NCBI GenBank assembly: GCA_009801085.1
Contig: VNWV01000002.1
Span: forward strand, 434,001-498,000
Reading direction: 5' to 3'
Source: Lasiodiplodia sp. COLG20
Taxonomy: Eukaryota; Ascomycota; Dothideomycetes; Botryosphaeriales; Botryosphaeriaceae
Length of the DNA stretch: 64,000 bases
The position numbers and the translations under genes were made by a program. The stretch's first letter is position 1, and every line of letters begins with the position of its first letter. The notes below the pieces were generated by a model. The model was not told the DNA's origin and made no database searches. It saw only the letters and a program-made list of their open reading frames with translations. Positions 23,028-33,637 of this stretch are shown here, piece by piece.

Positions 23028-24369
23028 GGTGACGGAACAGCTGCGCCGAGTGCTTCATCGAAGCTCCCGCACGGCTATGCAGGCTGAACGCGACGAGGAG
23101 GGGTTGCTGAGGAAGAGCTGCGGGGGATGGCGGCGTTTTGGGTGCGCAGCAGCATCATGACTCGGCCTAGGCCAGGCACAAAGGGCAGCTCACCTTGTCT
23201 GATCCTGCTGAGTCCATATCTTGATCTGATAAGATTCTGCCACCCTCCAGCCCTCCGTGTCCCCGCGCCTTTTATACCGCCCCCGCAAAGCTGCTGCAGC
23301 CCCCTGCTTCTTTTTTTCTCACCAGGTGCGCTGTGCACCCCGAACACGGAGTCATGCACCGCCGATTTCGTAACGGGTGCCTATTGTGCCGAGCCTTTAA
23401 TCTTTGTCGCGTGCTCTCCGGTCTTCGGAGTCTCTTCGCTGACTGCGGGGTGCAGGCTAAACTTTACCCTACCCACGGCTCGCGAACTTCAAATGGCTGC
23501 TTGTATGCATATACATACGTCTGTTCGTGCAAGATGCAAACGGCAGCGTGGGTCTCGGTCTCCAGCATGCAAGCTGCAGTGCAACTTCGCCGAGCACGTC
23601 ATTCCCCCGGTGATATTGGCACAGATGCAGGGGCTAAGTGATGATTTTGCAGTTAGGTATATTGCGAGCACTGAAATGTCGAAGGCCGCATCGCTTTTCC
23701 GTATCCATGACACTCCGTCCATGATCCCTCCCGACCAAACCAGTATCCCACCAGGCAGTGCCCTCACCCTATGTCGCGTTTCTCAAATGCATAATCCCAT
23801 TATCAGTAAAGAGCATCACTCCGCCCAGGATGCATCGTGAAGGAGCCCTAGTTTACCAAAGTCGCGCCTGAAGCCGCAAGAGACTTAGGTCGGAGAGTGG
23901 TTGTTCTGAAGACAGAGCCAGCACCTCCCATCCCAGCCCTAACATCCGCCCTTTGCTGTCCCGCCCTCGCTCGCTCCAAACGCCCTATGTGTTGCTGAGC
24001 CAAGTAGTAAAAAAGACGAAGCAGACTAACAGGAAACCACCCAGATCGCCCCAGAACAGAAAAAGTGCTTTCTCTACACTCTTAACACCCACGGAACCGT
24101 CCAATTTGCGCCAGCCGTGAGAAAGAGTGAAGAAGGCTAAGAAGCCAAACCATACTATACATTGTCGCATCGACGGCGTGCGTCTCGAAATGAAGCAATT
24201 GAGCACACGGCGCAATAATCCCAGTTGAGATTCTGTCCGTAAACAACCCTGTTCCCTCCTGGGTACAAGCGAGTTGCATTTCGTGGCTGTCGTTGGCCCG
24301 GCATCAACTTTGTGCGCACGCGACCGGTGCCGACGGCCGTCGCAGAGAAGAGCCTCTGCAAACTACGTC
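23028..24369. other. Intergenic: leader of the F-box gene and 3' region of the bZIP gene
   Basis: No gene is supported. A 237-codon plus-strand frame at 23127-23840 has no family features and overlaps the expected promoter. Confidence 0.5.
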
Positions 24370-26266
24370 TCACCTCCTCTGCATGGCCTGCGGCGGTGGC
24401 TGCATCCCCATGCCCATGGGCGGCACCCCGTTCGGGGGCATTCCCATTCCATATGGATGTGCATGGTGATTGATATCGCCAATGAAGTTGGTCATAGCCA
24501 TGCCACTGATGCCTTGAGCCTGTGACACCGGGCAGTCCTTGTGTGCGAGGAGCATAGTCTTGAGATTGACAATTTCCTCGCGGAGCTGCGTGATCTGTGC
24601 TGAGAGAGCGTCGTTCTCCGTGCTGAAAAGCTCGACCTTGGCCTGCAGGTTGGCGAGCCATTGCTTCTTTCTTTGACGACACTTGAGCGCCGCAACCCTG
24701 GATACCGTTAGACTCTTCACGGATTTGGTGTAACGTGGTACCATACCTGTTGCGTTCTAAGAAATTCTTTCTCTTCTCCTCATCCGTCATCTTCTTGCCA
24801 TTATTGTTATTCTCACCGCCCTCCTGCTTGACGTTGTCGTCCTCAGAGTCGTCGTCCTCATCATTACTTTGAGCAGCGTTACCACTATTAGTCTTGGCCT
24901 TCTTACTTGCAGGACCCTTGACAGCACCGTCGTCGGCTTTCCGCCTGCCATTGGAAGCCTGGTTCTTACCGTTGGCAGCCTTCTTGCCGCCACGGGACCT
25001 TGCGGGCTTGGCGTCCTCGCTGTGGGCGCTTTCTGAAAACTCGCCAGTGTCGGCAGAGCCGGACATGCTGGTGACAGAGTTCTTACCCGCACGCTTCGTC
25101 GTGGGCGACGCCTCTTGAGACTGGGGGCCCATCTGAGGGACGTTGGTGTTGACATGAGATGGCTGCCCAGGCATTGCAAATTGGTTGTTGCTGTTCTGCT
25201 GGGCATCGGCACGCGAAAGACCCAACAATGACGTCACGACGTTCGCATCATGCTGACCGAATGGATCTTGCTGCTGCTGACCCTGGGGCGGTTGCTGGTT
25301 ACTTGGTGCCTGGGCCGGGAATTGTTTACTATCGCTGGTCGGCTGGTTACCCTGCTCAGCCGGCTGAGAGGTGGGAGGGTTAACGTTCTGGCCGAAGGTG
25401 TTGTTCATCTTCAATGCAGCTCGGTAGAATTCACTAGTATTTGGTGTTGCGCCGCCGCTCTGGAGAGAATTGAACAAAGCCTGTGAATTGGGACTGGGAG
25501 CAGGAAACATGGATCCACCGCCGCCGGGGGTCAATCCAGTGCGGAGGGATGACTCGTTAGGGGTCGGGAAACCTCCCTTCCAGGGTTCGCCGAAGTAGTC
25601 ACCACCGCCGGTGGGCCCGGTTAGCATTGCAGGACTCAGCGGTCCTGACCTTAGGGAGTTAGGCCAACCAGGCGTGCCTCCTGGCAACAGAGATGAGGGC
25701 GATGTCAAACTTGCGACAGGTGGCAGCAAACCCTTTCCAGGAGTTTCCGCGGCGGGATTGCCAAACGACTGCTCGAAGGGGTTTGGTTCCAAGTTAAAAT
25801 GGTTGCTACCAGTGCCGTGTGCACCGCTGAAATAATCCGAGCCGTCGGCAGCTGTATTTTGTCCGGGGCGGGGAGGAGGGGCAAGAGGGGCAGTAGTCGT
25901 GGGTGCAGCGCCTGCGGCCGAAGTCTTTGCGTCGCCAGCGTTGTCTGGTGCCTCTGCATCATTGTTAGAAGCAGTCTTGATGGGAGGCAGACGACGGCGA
26001 TGCACTGGGTGCACGCACGAGTAGGCGAGAGTCGGTCACACATACCTATTCTGGGTGGCGAGGGCTGCTTGGTCTCATTGTCCAACTTTGGGTTTTCTAC
26101 AGCACGCAGATACCGTCAGCAAGGTGGCTGGGCGGTGCATGGGGGGTGGCGATAGGGGAGTGGAGGTTGGCAGGCATGGCAAGCAACGGCGGCAGCAAGA
26201 AGTGGAGAGGCAGAGCAACAAACCTTCGCTGTGCGAGTGTCGCTTCGAACCATGCGGGGAGGACAT
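24370..26266 (-). CDS. bZIP transcription factor of the Atf1/AtfA (ATF/CREB) family
   Basis: Nuclear factor that, in other fungi, acts under the Hog1/Sty1 MAP kinase to turn on stress, spore and secondary-metabolism genes through CRE sites. Four minus-strand exons, 26266-26224, 26096-26046, 25953-24747 and 24697-24370, all in phase, give 542 residues. The first two exons are tiny (43 and 51 bases). The join gives MSSPHGSKRHSHSE-ENPKLDNETKQPSPPRI-EAPDN. The EPNPFEQSFG block typical of Atf1 follows, then Ser/Thr-Pro-rich activation sequence, a KKAANGKN basic and DDDSEDD acidic patch, and the bZIP: EKRKNFLERNRVAALKCRQR, then KKQWLANLQAKVE and a leucine-heptad helix ending KTMLLAHKDCP. An intron splits the basic region after ERNR. 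Exon 1 is the least certain part since it is short and rests on splice signals (GTTTGT donor). Confidence 0.92.
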
Positions 26267-27668
26267 GCTTGGAATGACTTAAGGGGGGGAGTTGTTTGAG
26301 TTTCTGTTGGCGGATGATGCGCTCTTTGAATGACGTAAGGGCGTGTTGTGTCGATCCGTCGTTTGGGTGGATGGACTCTCGCCAGCCCTCAGGACCGCGT
26401 CGTGCCAAACCCAACTACTTCCGGAGGCGAGAGAACGCGTCGGTCGGTCGGCGCAAGAACTTTCTTTGTCTGTGTCGCAGAACGGCAGTCAGCACCGAGC
26501 GTCTAGCGCGAGCACGTCGACGTCCTGACGACGTTGGGGTGCGCTGTGTGCGTTGCGAACTCCTGGCGCGGTCGCAGGGAGGAGTCGCGCACTATCTTTT
26601 GCCACCGGCGGATCAGGCTTACCAGCACCGGGCGGCGCGTCGCTGCGTGCACGCGTTGAGCCGCTGACGGAATAGTGTGCAGGCGCGCAGGTGAAGATGC
26701 TTGACGCGATCAGATGCTGCGCGACGTTGTTGTCGAGGGCGGTCGTGGTGTTGCGAAAATCTCGAGGGCTTGGGGGTGGGCGTGACGCAATTCCCCTGAT
26801 CGCAAAACGGCAGCGACGACGGGGCAGGCGCACTCGTAGGGCGGCGCACAACTGCGCTTCTGGCAGGCCGGGGCGTGTGTCTCGGGGGGGCGTCGACGGT
26901 ACGGGAGTGAGGCTGATGCCAAACTGCCAATGCCTGTTCGTCCCAAAGCGGGCGTGGTTTCTGCGAGTTGGCGGTGATGATGAAAGAGGTGACGTAGCGA
27001 GGCAACGGAAGCATTTTTATGATACCACCGGGCTTGCCCAGGTGCTTGTTAATCAGGCCAGGTCACGTGCACGGCCGCGCGATTCAGCCATCCGAGCGCA
27101 CGCCACCCCTTGGGGCGCGCCCGCACCGGCGCGTCGTCAGCCCACCGCGCAGCCGTCCGCGATAAGCATAAGAAGCGCTGCGTGGGCGCTGAGCGCTGCG
27201 ATGTGAGGTCGTGAGCGTGCCCGTCGCTGCTGCAGTGTCCTCTCGGCGTGCGTGCCGCTGCTGTCCGCACACGGGTGGCCCCCTCTTCCCAGCCGCTTGG
27301 GCGATGATGACGTTACCTTCCCGCTAAGGCAACCGCCTCGTTCCACCGATCCATGCAGCCGTCGCCCGCGTCAACACGGCAGCACGGCAATGGGGGACGC
27401 GGGGATCGCGACGAGCGGAATGGGAAGTCTTCAGGATGCGTGTGCTTAACCGTGCAGTTGGGGCCACAAAGAGCCGCAGTATTGCTGTTGCTACCTGATG
27501 TGCCATCTCCGCCTCATTCTGGTCCATCACCCGTCCCTAGTTCGTGCCAATTCCCACCACCACACCGGCCCCAGCCCACTTATGCGGAACCGCCGCACAT
27601 ACGACATATCTGCACTCTCCTGCGCTGCCTCAACCCATGCTTCGCGCCCGTCATCCCCGCAACCCTCC
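26267..27668 (-). promoter_or_regulatory. Upstream region of the bZIP gene with three CRE-like sites
   Basis: A 1.4 kb noncoding stretch between the hydroxyisourate hydrolase stop and the bZIP start. It holds TGACGTAA at 26331-26338 (65 bases before the ATG), TGACGTAG at 26990-26997 and TGACGTTA at 27308-27315, each one or two bases off the ATF/CREB site TGACGTCA. No gene is supported; the plus-strand frame at 26691-27206 is compositional. Confidence 0.5.
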
Positions 27669-28181
27669 TCACGATCCCCGGTACGTCGTGTAGTTGAACG
27701 GACCCAACAGCAAGGGGACATGGTAGTGCTCGTCGCGTCCGCGCACCGCAAACTTAATCTCCACCTCTGGGAAAAAAGCCTTGACGCCCCTCTGCTCCCA
27801 GTACGCCTTGGTCTCGAACTTCAGAGCCCACACCATCTCCGCACTCTCCCCACTCTCCTCGTGTGCCTTGCTGTTGTGAAAGATCTCCTCGAGCGTGGTT
27901 GGGTCGCCTGCAGCCGCCGCCCATGCGGTCACTCGCCCATCGCTGTTGGTCGTCGCCGACAGCGGCGTGCTCGGGCCGTACGGGGACAGGAGCGTGAGCG
28001 TGACGGGGATTGAGGCGGCGGGGCGCCCGGCTGTCGTGTCAAGGACGTGGCAAGTGATCGGTGGGCGCTTCTGGGACATGGCGGTGGAGGATTGTTGAGC
28101 TTTTGTAGCAGCCGATCGGTTCGCTAATTGTTCTGCGAGTGCGACTGCGCGATTGACCGCTTCCGGTTTGGGCTTGGGCAT
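27669..28181 (-). CDS. 5-hydroxyisourate hydrolase (transthyretin-like)
   Basis: Second step of urate breakdown: hydrolyses 5-hydroxyisourate made by urate oxidase. A single exon gives 170 residues. The core from about residue 42 shows ITCHVLDTTAGRPAASIPV, WALKFETKAYW, FFPEVEIKF and the C-terminal signature YHVPLLLGPFNYTTYRGS, with YRGS diagnostic for the enzyme as against transthyretin. The catalytic His residues are in CHVLDT and HYHVPLL. Before the core is a 35-residue extension holding RAVALAEQL at residues 11-19, close to the type 2 peroxisomal targeting signal; urate oxidase is peroxisomal in most eukaryotes. A shorter product from Met35 (MSQKRPPITCHV) would lack that peptide. No other urate-pathway gene is nearby. 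Confidence 0.93.
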   Translation of the reverse strand: MPKPKPEAVNRAVALAEQLANRSAATKAQQSSTAMSQKRPPITCHVLDTTAGRPAASIPVTLTLLSPYGPSTPLSATTNSDGRVTAWAAAAGDPTTLEEIFHNSKAHEESGESAEMVWALKFETKAYWEQRGVKAFFPEVEIKFAVRGRDEHYHVPLLLGPFNYTTYRGS

Positions 28182-29089
28182 CGGGTGTGATCCGCGGAGC
28201 GCAAATAGTGATGCGAGCTGCTCGGAGAATGAGGTGCGCGACGCGACTTTAAAGGGTGCGTGAGCGAGATGCGAGATGGTTTGTCAATGGCCCAGCAAAA
28301 CCGTCAAGCTGTTTGATACTCGGACCCCGCCGTCGGTCCCCGCAGCTCGCCGCCAGCATTGACACCGTTAAAATGACTCGCCGAACAACGGCCTTGGCGC
28401 ATCATGGCGCAGGGCTTGTGCATGTTTTACTGCTTTGTCATTCTTACGGCCAGAGTAAATCACTCGAGTAGCACTCAACGGCCTGCTCGCCTCAAATGGG
28501 AGAAGATCCCTACCGTTGGTTCACAGTCCGTTCTTCTCCCCCCTTTCAATAAGAATATTGCCTTCTTCAAGCCTGGTTTTTGCTCAGTACGTGATGCTGC
28601 TTAGAAACTGTGGTCAAATGACTGCTGAATTGATTTTGCCGAGAAGTATATGTACACAGTACGAAGAAAAGCCCAGCTACGCTACTGCGAAATTGTAGCC
28701 AGAAATGAGAAAGAGCGCCGCTTGTTGGGAGGTCTGACTGTGGTTAAAGCAAAAGAGACGAACGCCTGGCCGACACCTGGTCGTGGTGATACTCCTTGCT
28801 GTGCGCTGAGACCCGAAAGGACGTGACTTTTCCGAATGCAGATGCTAGCAATCGTCGCATCAGTGGCAATGTGTGATGCAATGCTGAAGCCAGAGGCAAA
28901 TCGAACCTACAATAAACGCCATGTAAAAACGGAACAACCCCTTCAAGCCGGATATCAATGTCGCTCTGACATGGCTCATTATGCGTTACCTGCCAACCCC
29001 TGAACTCCAAAGTCCGATACGCCTAACTTATGTTAATCGTGACAGAACAAATCCAGGGTGGTGTGTATTACCTGCAATTCTAGCTAGGG
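28182..29089. other. Intergenic: hydroxyisourate hydrolase promoter and FHL1 3' region
   Basis: No gene is supported in about 0.9 kb. Only short frames with no domain or splice structure are present. Confidence 0.5.
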
Positions 29090-32000
29090 TCAACCCTCGA
29101 CTTTTGGCTTTTTCGCCTCGCCCTCATTCTCTCCCGTTCCGTCGCTGTCTAGGCTCCGCTTGATACCTGTTGCAGGAACAGTTGTTTGGACAGGCGGCGG
29201 CTGTTTCCCCGCACCCTGTCCAGATCCAGGCGCTGGAGGCGTTGCATTTACAGGCGTTCCAGGCTTTGGACTTCCACCCAGCGGGGTCAATGCTTCGACC
29301 GGCGGGGGCACGGGAGTGCTCGTACCGTTTGTACGCGGGGGCAAGACTTGCGATGGCGCGGAAATCTGCGCTTGTTGCACATTGGACGACGCTGCGGCCG
29401 CAGTCGTAGCGGGAATGGCAGCGGCCGTAGACTGAGACTGAACTTTGTTGTTTGAGTCGGTCTGCAAGGCGTCTTGGGAACTTTGCCCGATCGAGAGCTT
29501 TGCAGTATCCGTGGGCGGCTGGCAATCTGGATTCTGCTCTGGAGAGACATTCGGAACTGGAGCTGACTCCGGGCCACCAGTCTGCTCTTGAGATGAAACA
29601 GGTGGTTGGGTGACCTGTTGGGCTTGCGGCGGCGCCTGACTTTGAGCAGGGGTTGATGTACCAGGGCCAGAAACACCGGACAATCCCTGAGCAGGTTGAC
29701 TGGCCGTTACATTCTGAGCCGGTACGGGAGTCTGGCCAGCAGGAATCTGAGTTGAGGCAGTGCTCTGTACTGTAGCTGAAGTACTTCCATTCGTCTGCGG
29801 GTGCCCAGCAGAACCCGGTCCAGCCATCGGTGATCTGCCAATCCGTCTTTCGGCCTCCTCAATGAGATAGCCATAATTGAATTTCTTCAGCATGCCTTTA
29901 ACAGCATCTTCAATGTCTTTCTCGTCTTTCAGATCCAGCTTCGCACTCTCATCCATATCTTCCTCCTTCTTCGGCGGATATCTCTCCGGAAAGAGAGCGC
30001 GCTCCAGGCCACGATCAGTGAGTTTGACAATCTCATCACGCGTCAGTTTACGCTTAAGCATAGCATGAGCGTTCCTGATGTAGTAATCGCGGAAATTGTT
30101 GAGCATCGGGGCGTATGGCGCGGTATCCGAATACAGATTAGGTTTTCTTGGTGGAATGGGCTCATTGGGCGGATGGCTGGCAGAGACTGGCGTTGGTGTG
30201 GTGTTGTGCTGTCCATGATGCTGCGAGGGCTGTGATGTTCCGGGTTGGCTATGTTGTGATTGCGTAGAATGAGGCGGACGCGGAGGATAAGCAGGTGCAT
30301 GAGCTGGTGGAGAATAAGCAGGCGCACCCGAAGTGGCATAAGGCGACGGGCTGGCCGTTGCATACGAGCCTCCAGGAGGGAGTGCTGCTGAAGAATTGGG
30401 AGGATAAGACATGGCGGGTGCACTCGGTGGAGCGCCGTAAGGGGAAGCCCCGTAAGGACTGGGGTAAGGCGGCCGAGCACCATTGGGAGGCCCATATGGC
30501 GGTCGGTGCTGAACAGGCTGCGCTGCTTGTCCAAGAGGCTGAGAGCCATATGGAGATTGGTAGGTGCGTTGCTGCGCTGCCGGATACGGTTGGCCAGGTG
30601 CTGCCGGCGGCCTTGGGGGGTATGGACCAGGAGGGTGCTGATAGCCGGGTGCGCCGTGAGGCATTCCATAAGGGGACTGATGACTTGGGGGATAGTAGGG
30701 TCTGGGGGGAGCCTGCGGTGGAGGAGTCACGCGTTTGCGCCGTTCTTTTTCAATGGAGACCCCGGGATTGATCGCCCAAAGCCAGCCTTTTCCTTCTTTC
30801 TCGGCCTTGCGGAAAGCATCGTGCTGACCAAGATTATGCCGGACACTACTCTGCCAGCCTGTAGTACCAGTCTTGAACTTGTAGTACGGATACTTCCGTT
30901 CAATGGCGCTGTAAATCTGCTGAAGATTGAGCTTCCCTTCCTTTGAGTTCGAGATGGCTTCATGAATGAGAACAACGTAGTTGGCCGCTGGGCGCTGAAG
31001 CTGTTCTTCCGTGTAGTCGGATTCTTTCATCTCCGGCGACGGCGTGCGCAGTGGCCTCGAAATCTTGACTGACTTCTTCTCTGCACCCTGACCATCACCA
31101 TCCGGTCCTGCAGACTCGCCCTCAGTGCCTTCCTTGGGCTTCTTGTCTGCTTTGCCCTCTCCATCCTTCTTCTCGCGAGGGCGGGTGAGGTCAACCTTGG
31201 TGATAGACTCTGGATCAAGTCCCAGCTTCCTGGCCTTTTCGGCCTCTTTCTTGCGCCGCATGATCTCAGCCTTCTCACGTTTGGACATGATTCCGTCCTT
31301 TGGCGGTCGACCTGGTCCCTTCTTCCTCTCGATAACTGTACCAGGCTCCAGGCCAAGTTTTTCAGCCTCTTCAGCAGTCAAGACACGCCTGCCGCTGTTG
31401 TCCTTGTTTGGCTGCGCTTCGGACTTCTTCTCCTCTTTATCCTTGGCCCCCTCGGTCTTGATCTCTGGTTGTGGTACCTCCGTGCTCGGCTGTGGCACAT
31501 CTTCAGGGGGGACAATGTTGACTTGGGATGTTGGTTCACTCTTCTCCTTGGGTTGAGCAACCGTCTTTGAGGGTGCTTTCGAGGTCGTCTTCGAAGCCGT
31601 TTTGGACGCGACCTTCTCCTTCTTCTCCTTCTTTTCTTTCTCTTTCTCTTTTTCTTTCTCTTTGGCCTTGTCCTTTCCAAGGTCATCAGCGGTATCGGCA
31701 CCCTGAGCTTTCGGTGCTGTCTTCCCGGCGGCCTTGGCCTTGGCCTCTTGCTTGGCCTTGAGCTTCTGTTTCTCCTTCTTCTTTTTCTTCTTGAGGCGGA
31801 CCTCCGCCTTCGATTGCTTAGCTGGCGCTTGTTGAGCTGGTTGCTTAAGCTTCAACTTGAGCTTCACCTTTGGCAATTGCTCGTGCTCGCGATATTCGTC
31901 TTCTGCATCGTCATCAGCAGAAAACTCTTCTTCTTCAGAGTCCCAGCCATAGGCGTGCGGGCTAAAGTCGTATTGCTCGGCATAGCTGAAGCCATCGTCG

Positions 32001-33637
32001 TCGCTCTCGTCGTCAGGAATGATACTTTGGCCTCGTCCATCCTCAAAGTTGAGACTGATGCCTCCGCTGATGCTGTCGGAGCTCTCTGAGCGAACATCTT
32101 CATCATCCGCCGGAGCGTTCGGTAGTCGGAACATCATGGTTACGGCACCGATTTGGATCTTGTCGCCATCGTGAAGCTCAACGGCATCGTTTTCCGGCAT
32201 ATAATGAACCTCGTTCAAGAAAGCACCATTCCTGCCAAGAACCTTCATTTCGAAAACCTGGTTGTCAAAGCTATAGAAGATCTTGAGATGTTTTCTGGAG
32301 ATGCCCTTGTGGCCGACCGGACCGCTATCCGATGTCGGTGGATGAATGGGTACCAAAGGAACTTCGTAAGGGTCGGGAAGAAAGGAAGAGGACTCCGGCT
32401 GAGACTGGTAGACAAGCCCGTTGTAATCGACCGGTTCGAACACGTTGCTGCCAGCGATGGAGCTCTTTCGGGAGTGACGCTGTGACGACGAGCTGGTCGA
32501 TTTTGCCTCTTTCTTCCTCCTTTTCCGCTTCAAAGGCGCAACATTAACATGGTAGTCATCTCCTCCCATGATACCGCCGCACTCGCTGAGGTTGCTGCGG
32601 CAGACACTTGCTACACTTGGGGCAGTAGGCCTCATGGGTGTTTGCGGGCCTTCTCCGCCGTTGCCAGTCACCTGTTGCTCCTGGAGCTCTTCCTGGTTAC
32701 GCCTCCGCATCTCTTGCCGGAACGCACGAGTGTCTCGACCCAACTCCACCGCGTACGTTGTCATGTAGAAATCTCCATCGGGGAACTCGAGCTTGGCGAA
32801 AGCACACTGACGGCTGTCTTCGACTTGAAGACCTGCGTTGGAGGATAGATAAGTGGGGGCGAGCATGTCTGGGGGGATTGCCATGGCATCGGATGGTTGA
32901 ACATCCATGCTACCAAGGTAGTCTTGCCCATTGGACCCGTCCATCAGCAACATGCCCGGTCCTGCTGCGCTGTTCAGGTCTTGGGGCCCTGAGACGAAAG
33001 GATCAGGCAAGCTTGCAACATTGGGCACAATGTTGTCGTTGGCCTGAGTAGCTTCTTCTGAGGGTTGCGGAGGTTCGGCTTGTTCGGTGGGCTGATCGTT
33101 GGCGGTTGTCTCTGTAGGTAGAGGTGCGTCGTCGGACTTTGTGGTGTCTGGCTGGCTTGCTTGCTTTTCGTCGGGTGCTTGCGTTTGTGCGCCGTTTGAG
33201 CTTTCTTCCTTTGCCACTTCTCCCTCGCTGATTGCTGGGAGGTCGTCACTGGCGCCTTCCGCGGCAGGCGCAGGCGGTGGCAGCGCCGAGTCCGGTGCGT
33301 CCGACGGTACTGGGTCGGCGGGCTGCGCGTTGGGAACGGCAGGCGGTCCCTCTACGCCTTCCATGATTGTCGCATCCGGCAGGGCGCCGGGATTGGGGGT
33401 TGTCTCTTTCTCCTCCATCATGACGGCGGTTTCGGCATCGGCATCTTGCGTCGCGAATGGAGAAGAGCGCGCATACGGCGGGGAAGCAGCAGCCGGGGGC
33501 GGGGCGGGTGGAGCTGCGCGCCTGCTTGGTAGCCGTCTGCGACTGCGCTCCCGAGCGACAGTGAGGTCTAGTCCGGCGAGGATGGTCGGCGCCGCGGAAT
33601 CGCTGTCGCTGCGGGAGAGGGACGCTGGAGCGATCAT
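29090..33637 (-). CDS. Forkhead transcription factor with FHA domain, Fhl1 type
   Basis: Nuclear factor; the yeast relative Fhl1 sits on ribosomal-protein gene promoters and responds to growth signals. One uninterrupted frame of 1515 residues. Layout: acidic Pro/Glu-rich N-terminus; a split FHA domain starting near residue 277 (CAFAKLEFPDGDFYMTTYAVELGRDT in part) and resuming near residue 446 (GISRKHLKIFYSFDNQVFEM, LGRNGAFLNEVHY, LHDGDKIQIGAVTMMFRLP); a Lys-rich charged region; then the forkhead domain at about 882-970 (NYVVLIHEAISNS, LNLQQIYSAIERKYPYYK, GWQSSVRHNLGQHDAFRKAE, GWLWAINPG). A Pro/Tyr/Gln-rich stretch follows, then a conserved helical block near 1169-1268 (NNFRDYYIRNAHAMLKRKLTRDE in part) and a Gln/Pro/Thr-rich tail. 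The length and FHA-forkhead order identify the subfamily. No intron is needed. Confidence 0.94.
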   Translation of the reverse strand: MIAPASLSRSDSDSAAPTILAGLDLTVARERSRRRLPSRRAAPPAPPPAAASPPYARSSPFATQDADAETAVMMEEKETTPNPGALPDATIMEGVEGPPAVPNAQPADPVPSDAPDSALPPPAPAAEGASDDLPAISEGEVAKEESSNGAQTQAPDEKQASQPDTTKSDDAPLPTETTANDQPTEQAEPPQPSEEATQANDNIVPNVASLPDPFVSGPQDLNSAAGPGMLLMDGSNGQDYLGSMDVQPSDAMAIPPDMLAPTYLSSNAGLQVEDSRQCAFAKLEFPDGDFYMTTYAVELGRDTRAFRQEMRRRNQEELQEQQVTGNGGEGPQTPMRPTAPSVASVCRSNLSECGGIMGGDDYHVNVAPLKRKRRKKEAKSTSSSSQRHSRKSSIAGSNVFEPVDYNGLVYQSQPESSSFLPDPYEVPLVPIHPPTSDSGPVGHKGISRKHLKIFYSFDNQVFEMKVLGRNGAFLNEVHYMPENDAVELHDGDKIQIGAVTMMFRLPNAPADDEDVRSESSDSISGGISLNFEDGRGQSIIPDDESDDDGFSYAEQYDFSPHAYGWDSEEEEFSADDDAEDEYREHEQLPKVKLKLKLKQPAQQAPAKQSKAEVRLKKKKKKEKQKLKAKQEAKAKAAGKTAPKAQGADTADDLGKDKAKEKEKEKEKEKKEKKEKVASKTASKTTSKAPSKTVAQPKEKSEPTSQVNIVPPEDVPQPSTEVPQPEIKTEGAKDKEEKKSEAQPNKDNSGRRVLTAEEAEKLGLEPGTVIERKKGPGRPPKDGIMSKREKAEIMRRKKEAEKARKLGLDPESITKVDLTRPREKKDGEGKADKKPKEGTEGESAGPDGDGQGAEKKSVKISRPLRTPSPEMKESDYTEEQLQRPAANYVVLIHEAISNSKEGKLNLQQIYSAIERKYPYYKFKTGTTGWQSSVRHNLGQHDAFRKAEKEGKGWLWAINPGVSIEKERRKRVTPPPQAPPRPYYPPSHQSPYGMPHGAPGYQHPPGPYPPRPPAAPGQPYPAAQQRTYQSPYGSQPLGQAAQPVQHRPPYGPPNGARPPYPSPYGASPYGAPPSAPAMSYPPNSSAALPPGGSYATASPSPYATSGAPAYSPPAHAPAYPPRPPHSTQSQHSQPGTSQPSQHHGQHNTTPTPVSASHPPNEPIPPRKPNLYSDTAPYAPMLNNFRDYYIRNAHAMLKRKLTRDEIVKLTDRGLERALFPERYPPKKEEDMDESAKLDLKDEKDIEDAVKGMLKKFNYGYLIEEAERRIGRSPMAGPGSAGHPQTNGSTSATVQSTASTQIPAGQTPVPAQNVTASQPAQGLSGVSGPGTSTPAQSQAPPQAQQVTQPPVSSQEQTGGPESAPVPNVSPEQNPDCQPPTDTAKLSIGQSSQDALQTDSNNKVQSQSTAAAIPATTAAAASSNVQQAQISAPSQVLPPRTNGTSTPVPPPVEALTPLGGSPKPGTPVNATPPAPGSGQGAGKQPPPVQTTVPATGIKRSLDSDGTGENEGEAKKPKVEG

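Noticed and set aside
23127..23840. 237-codon plus-strand frame between the F-box and bZIP genes
   Set aside because: No recognisable motif and it overlaps the start region of the F-box gene on the other strand.
25229..25236. Perfect CRE palindrome TGACGTCA inside the Atf1-type gene
   Set aside because: It lies in the coding exon and is explained by the codons for Val-Val-Thr; no reason to call it regulatory.
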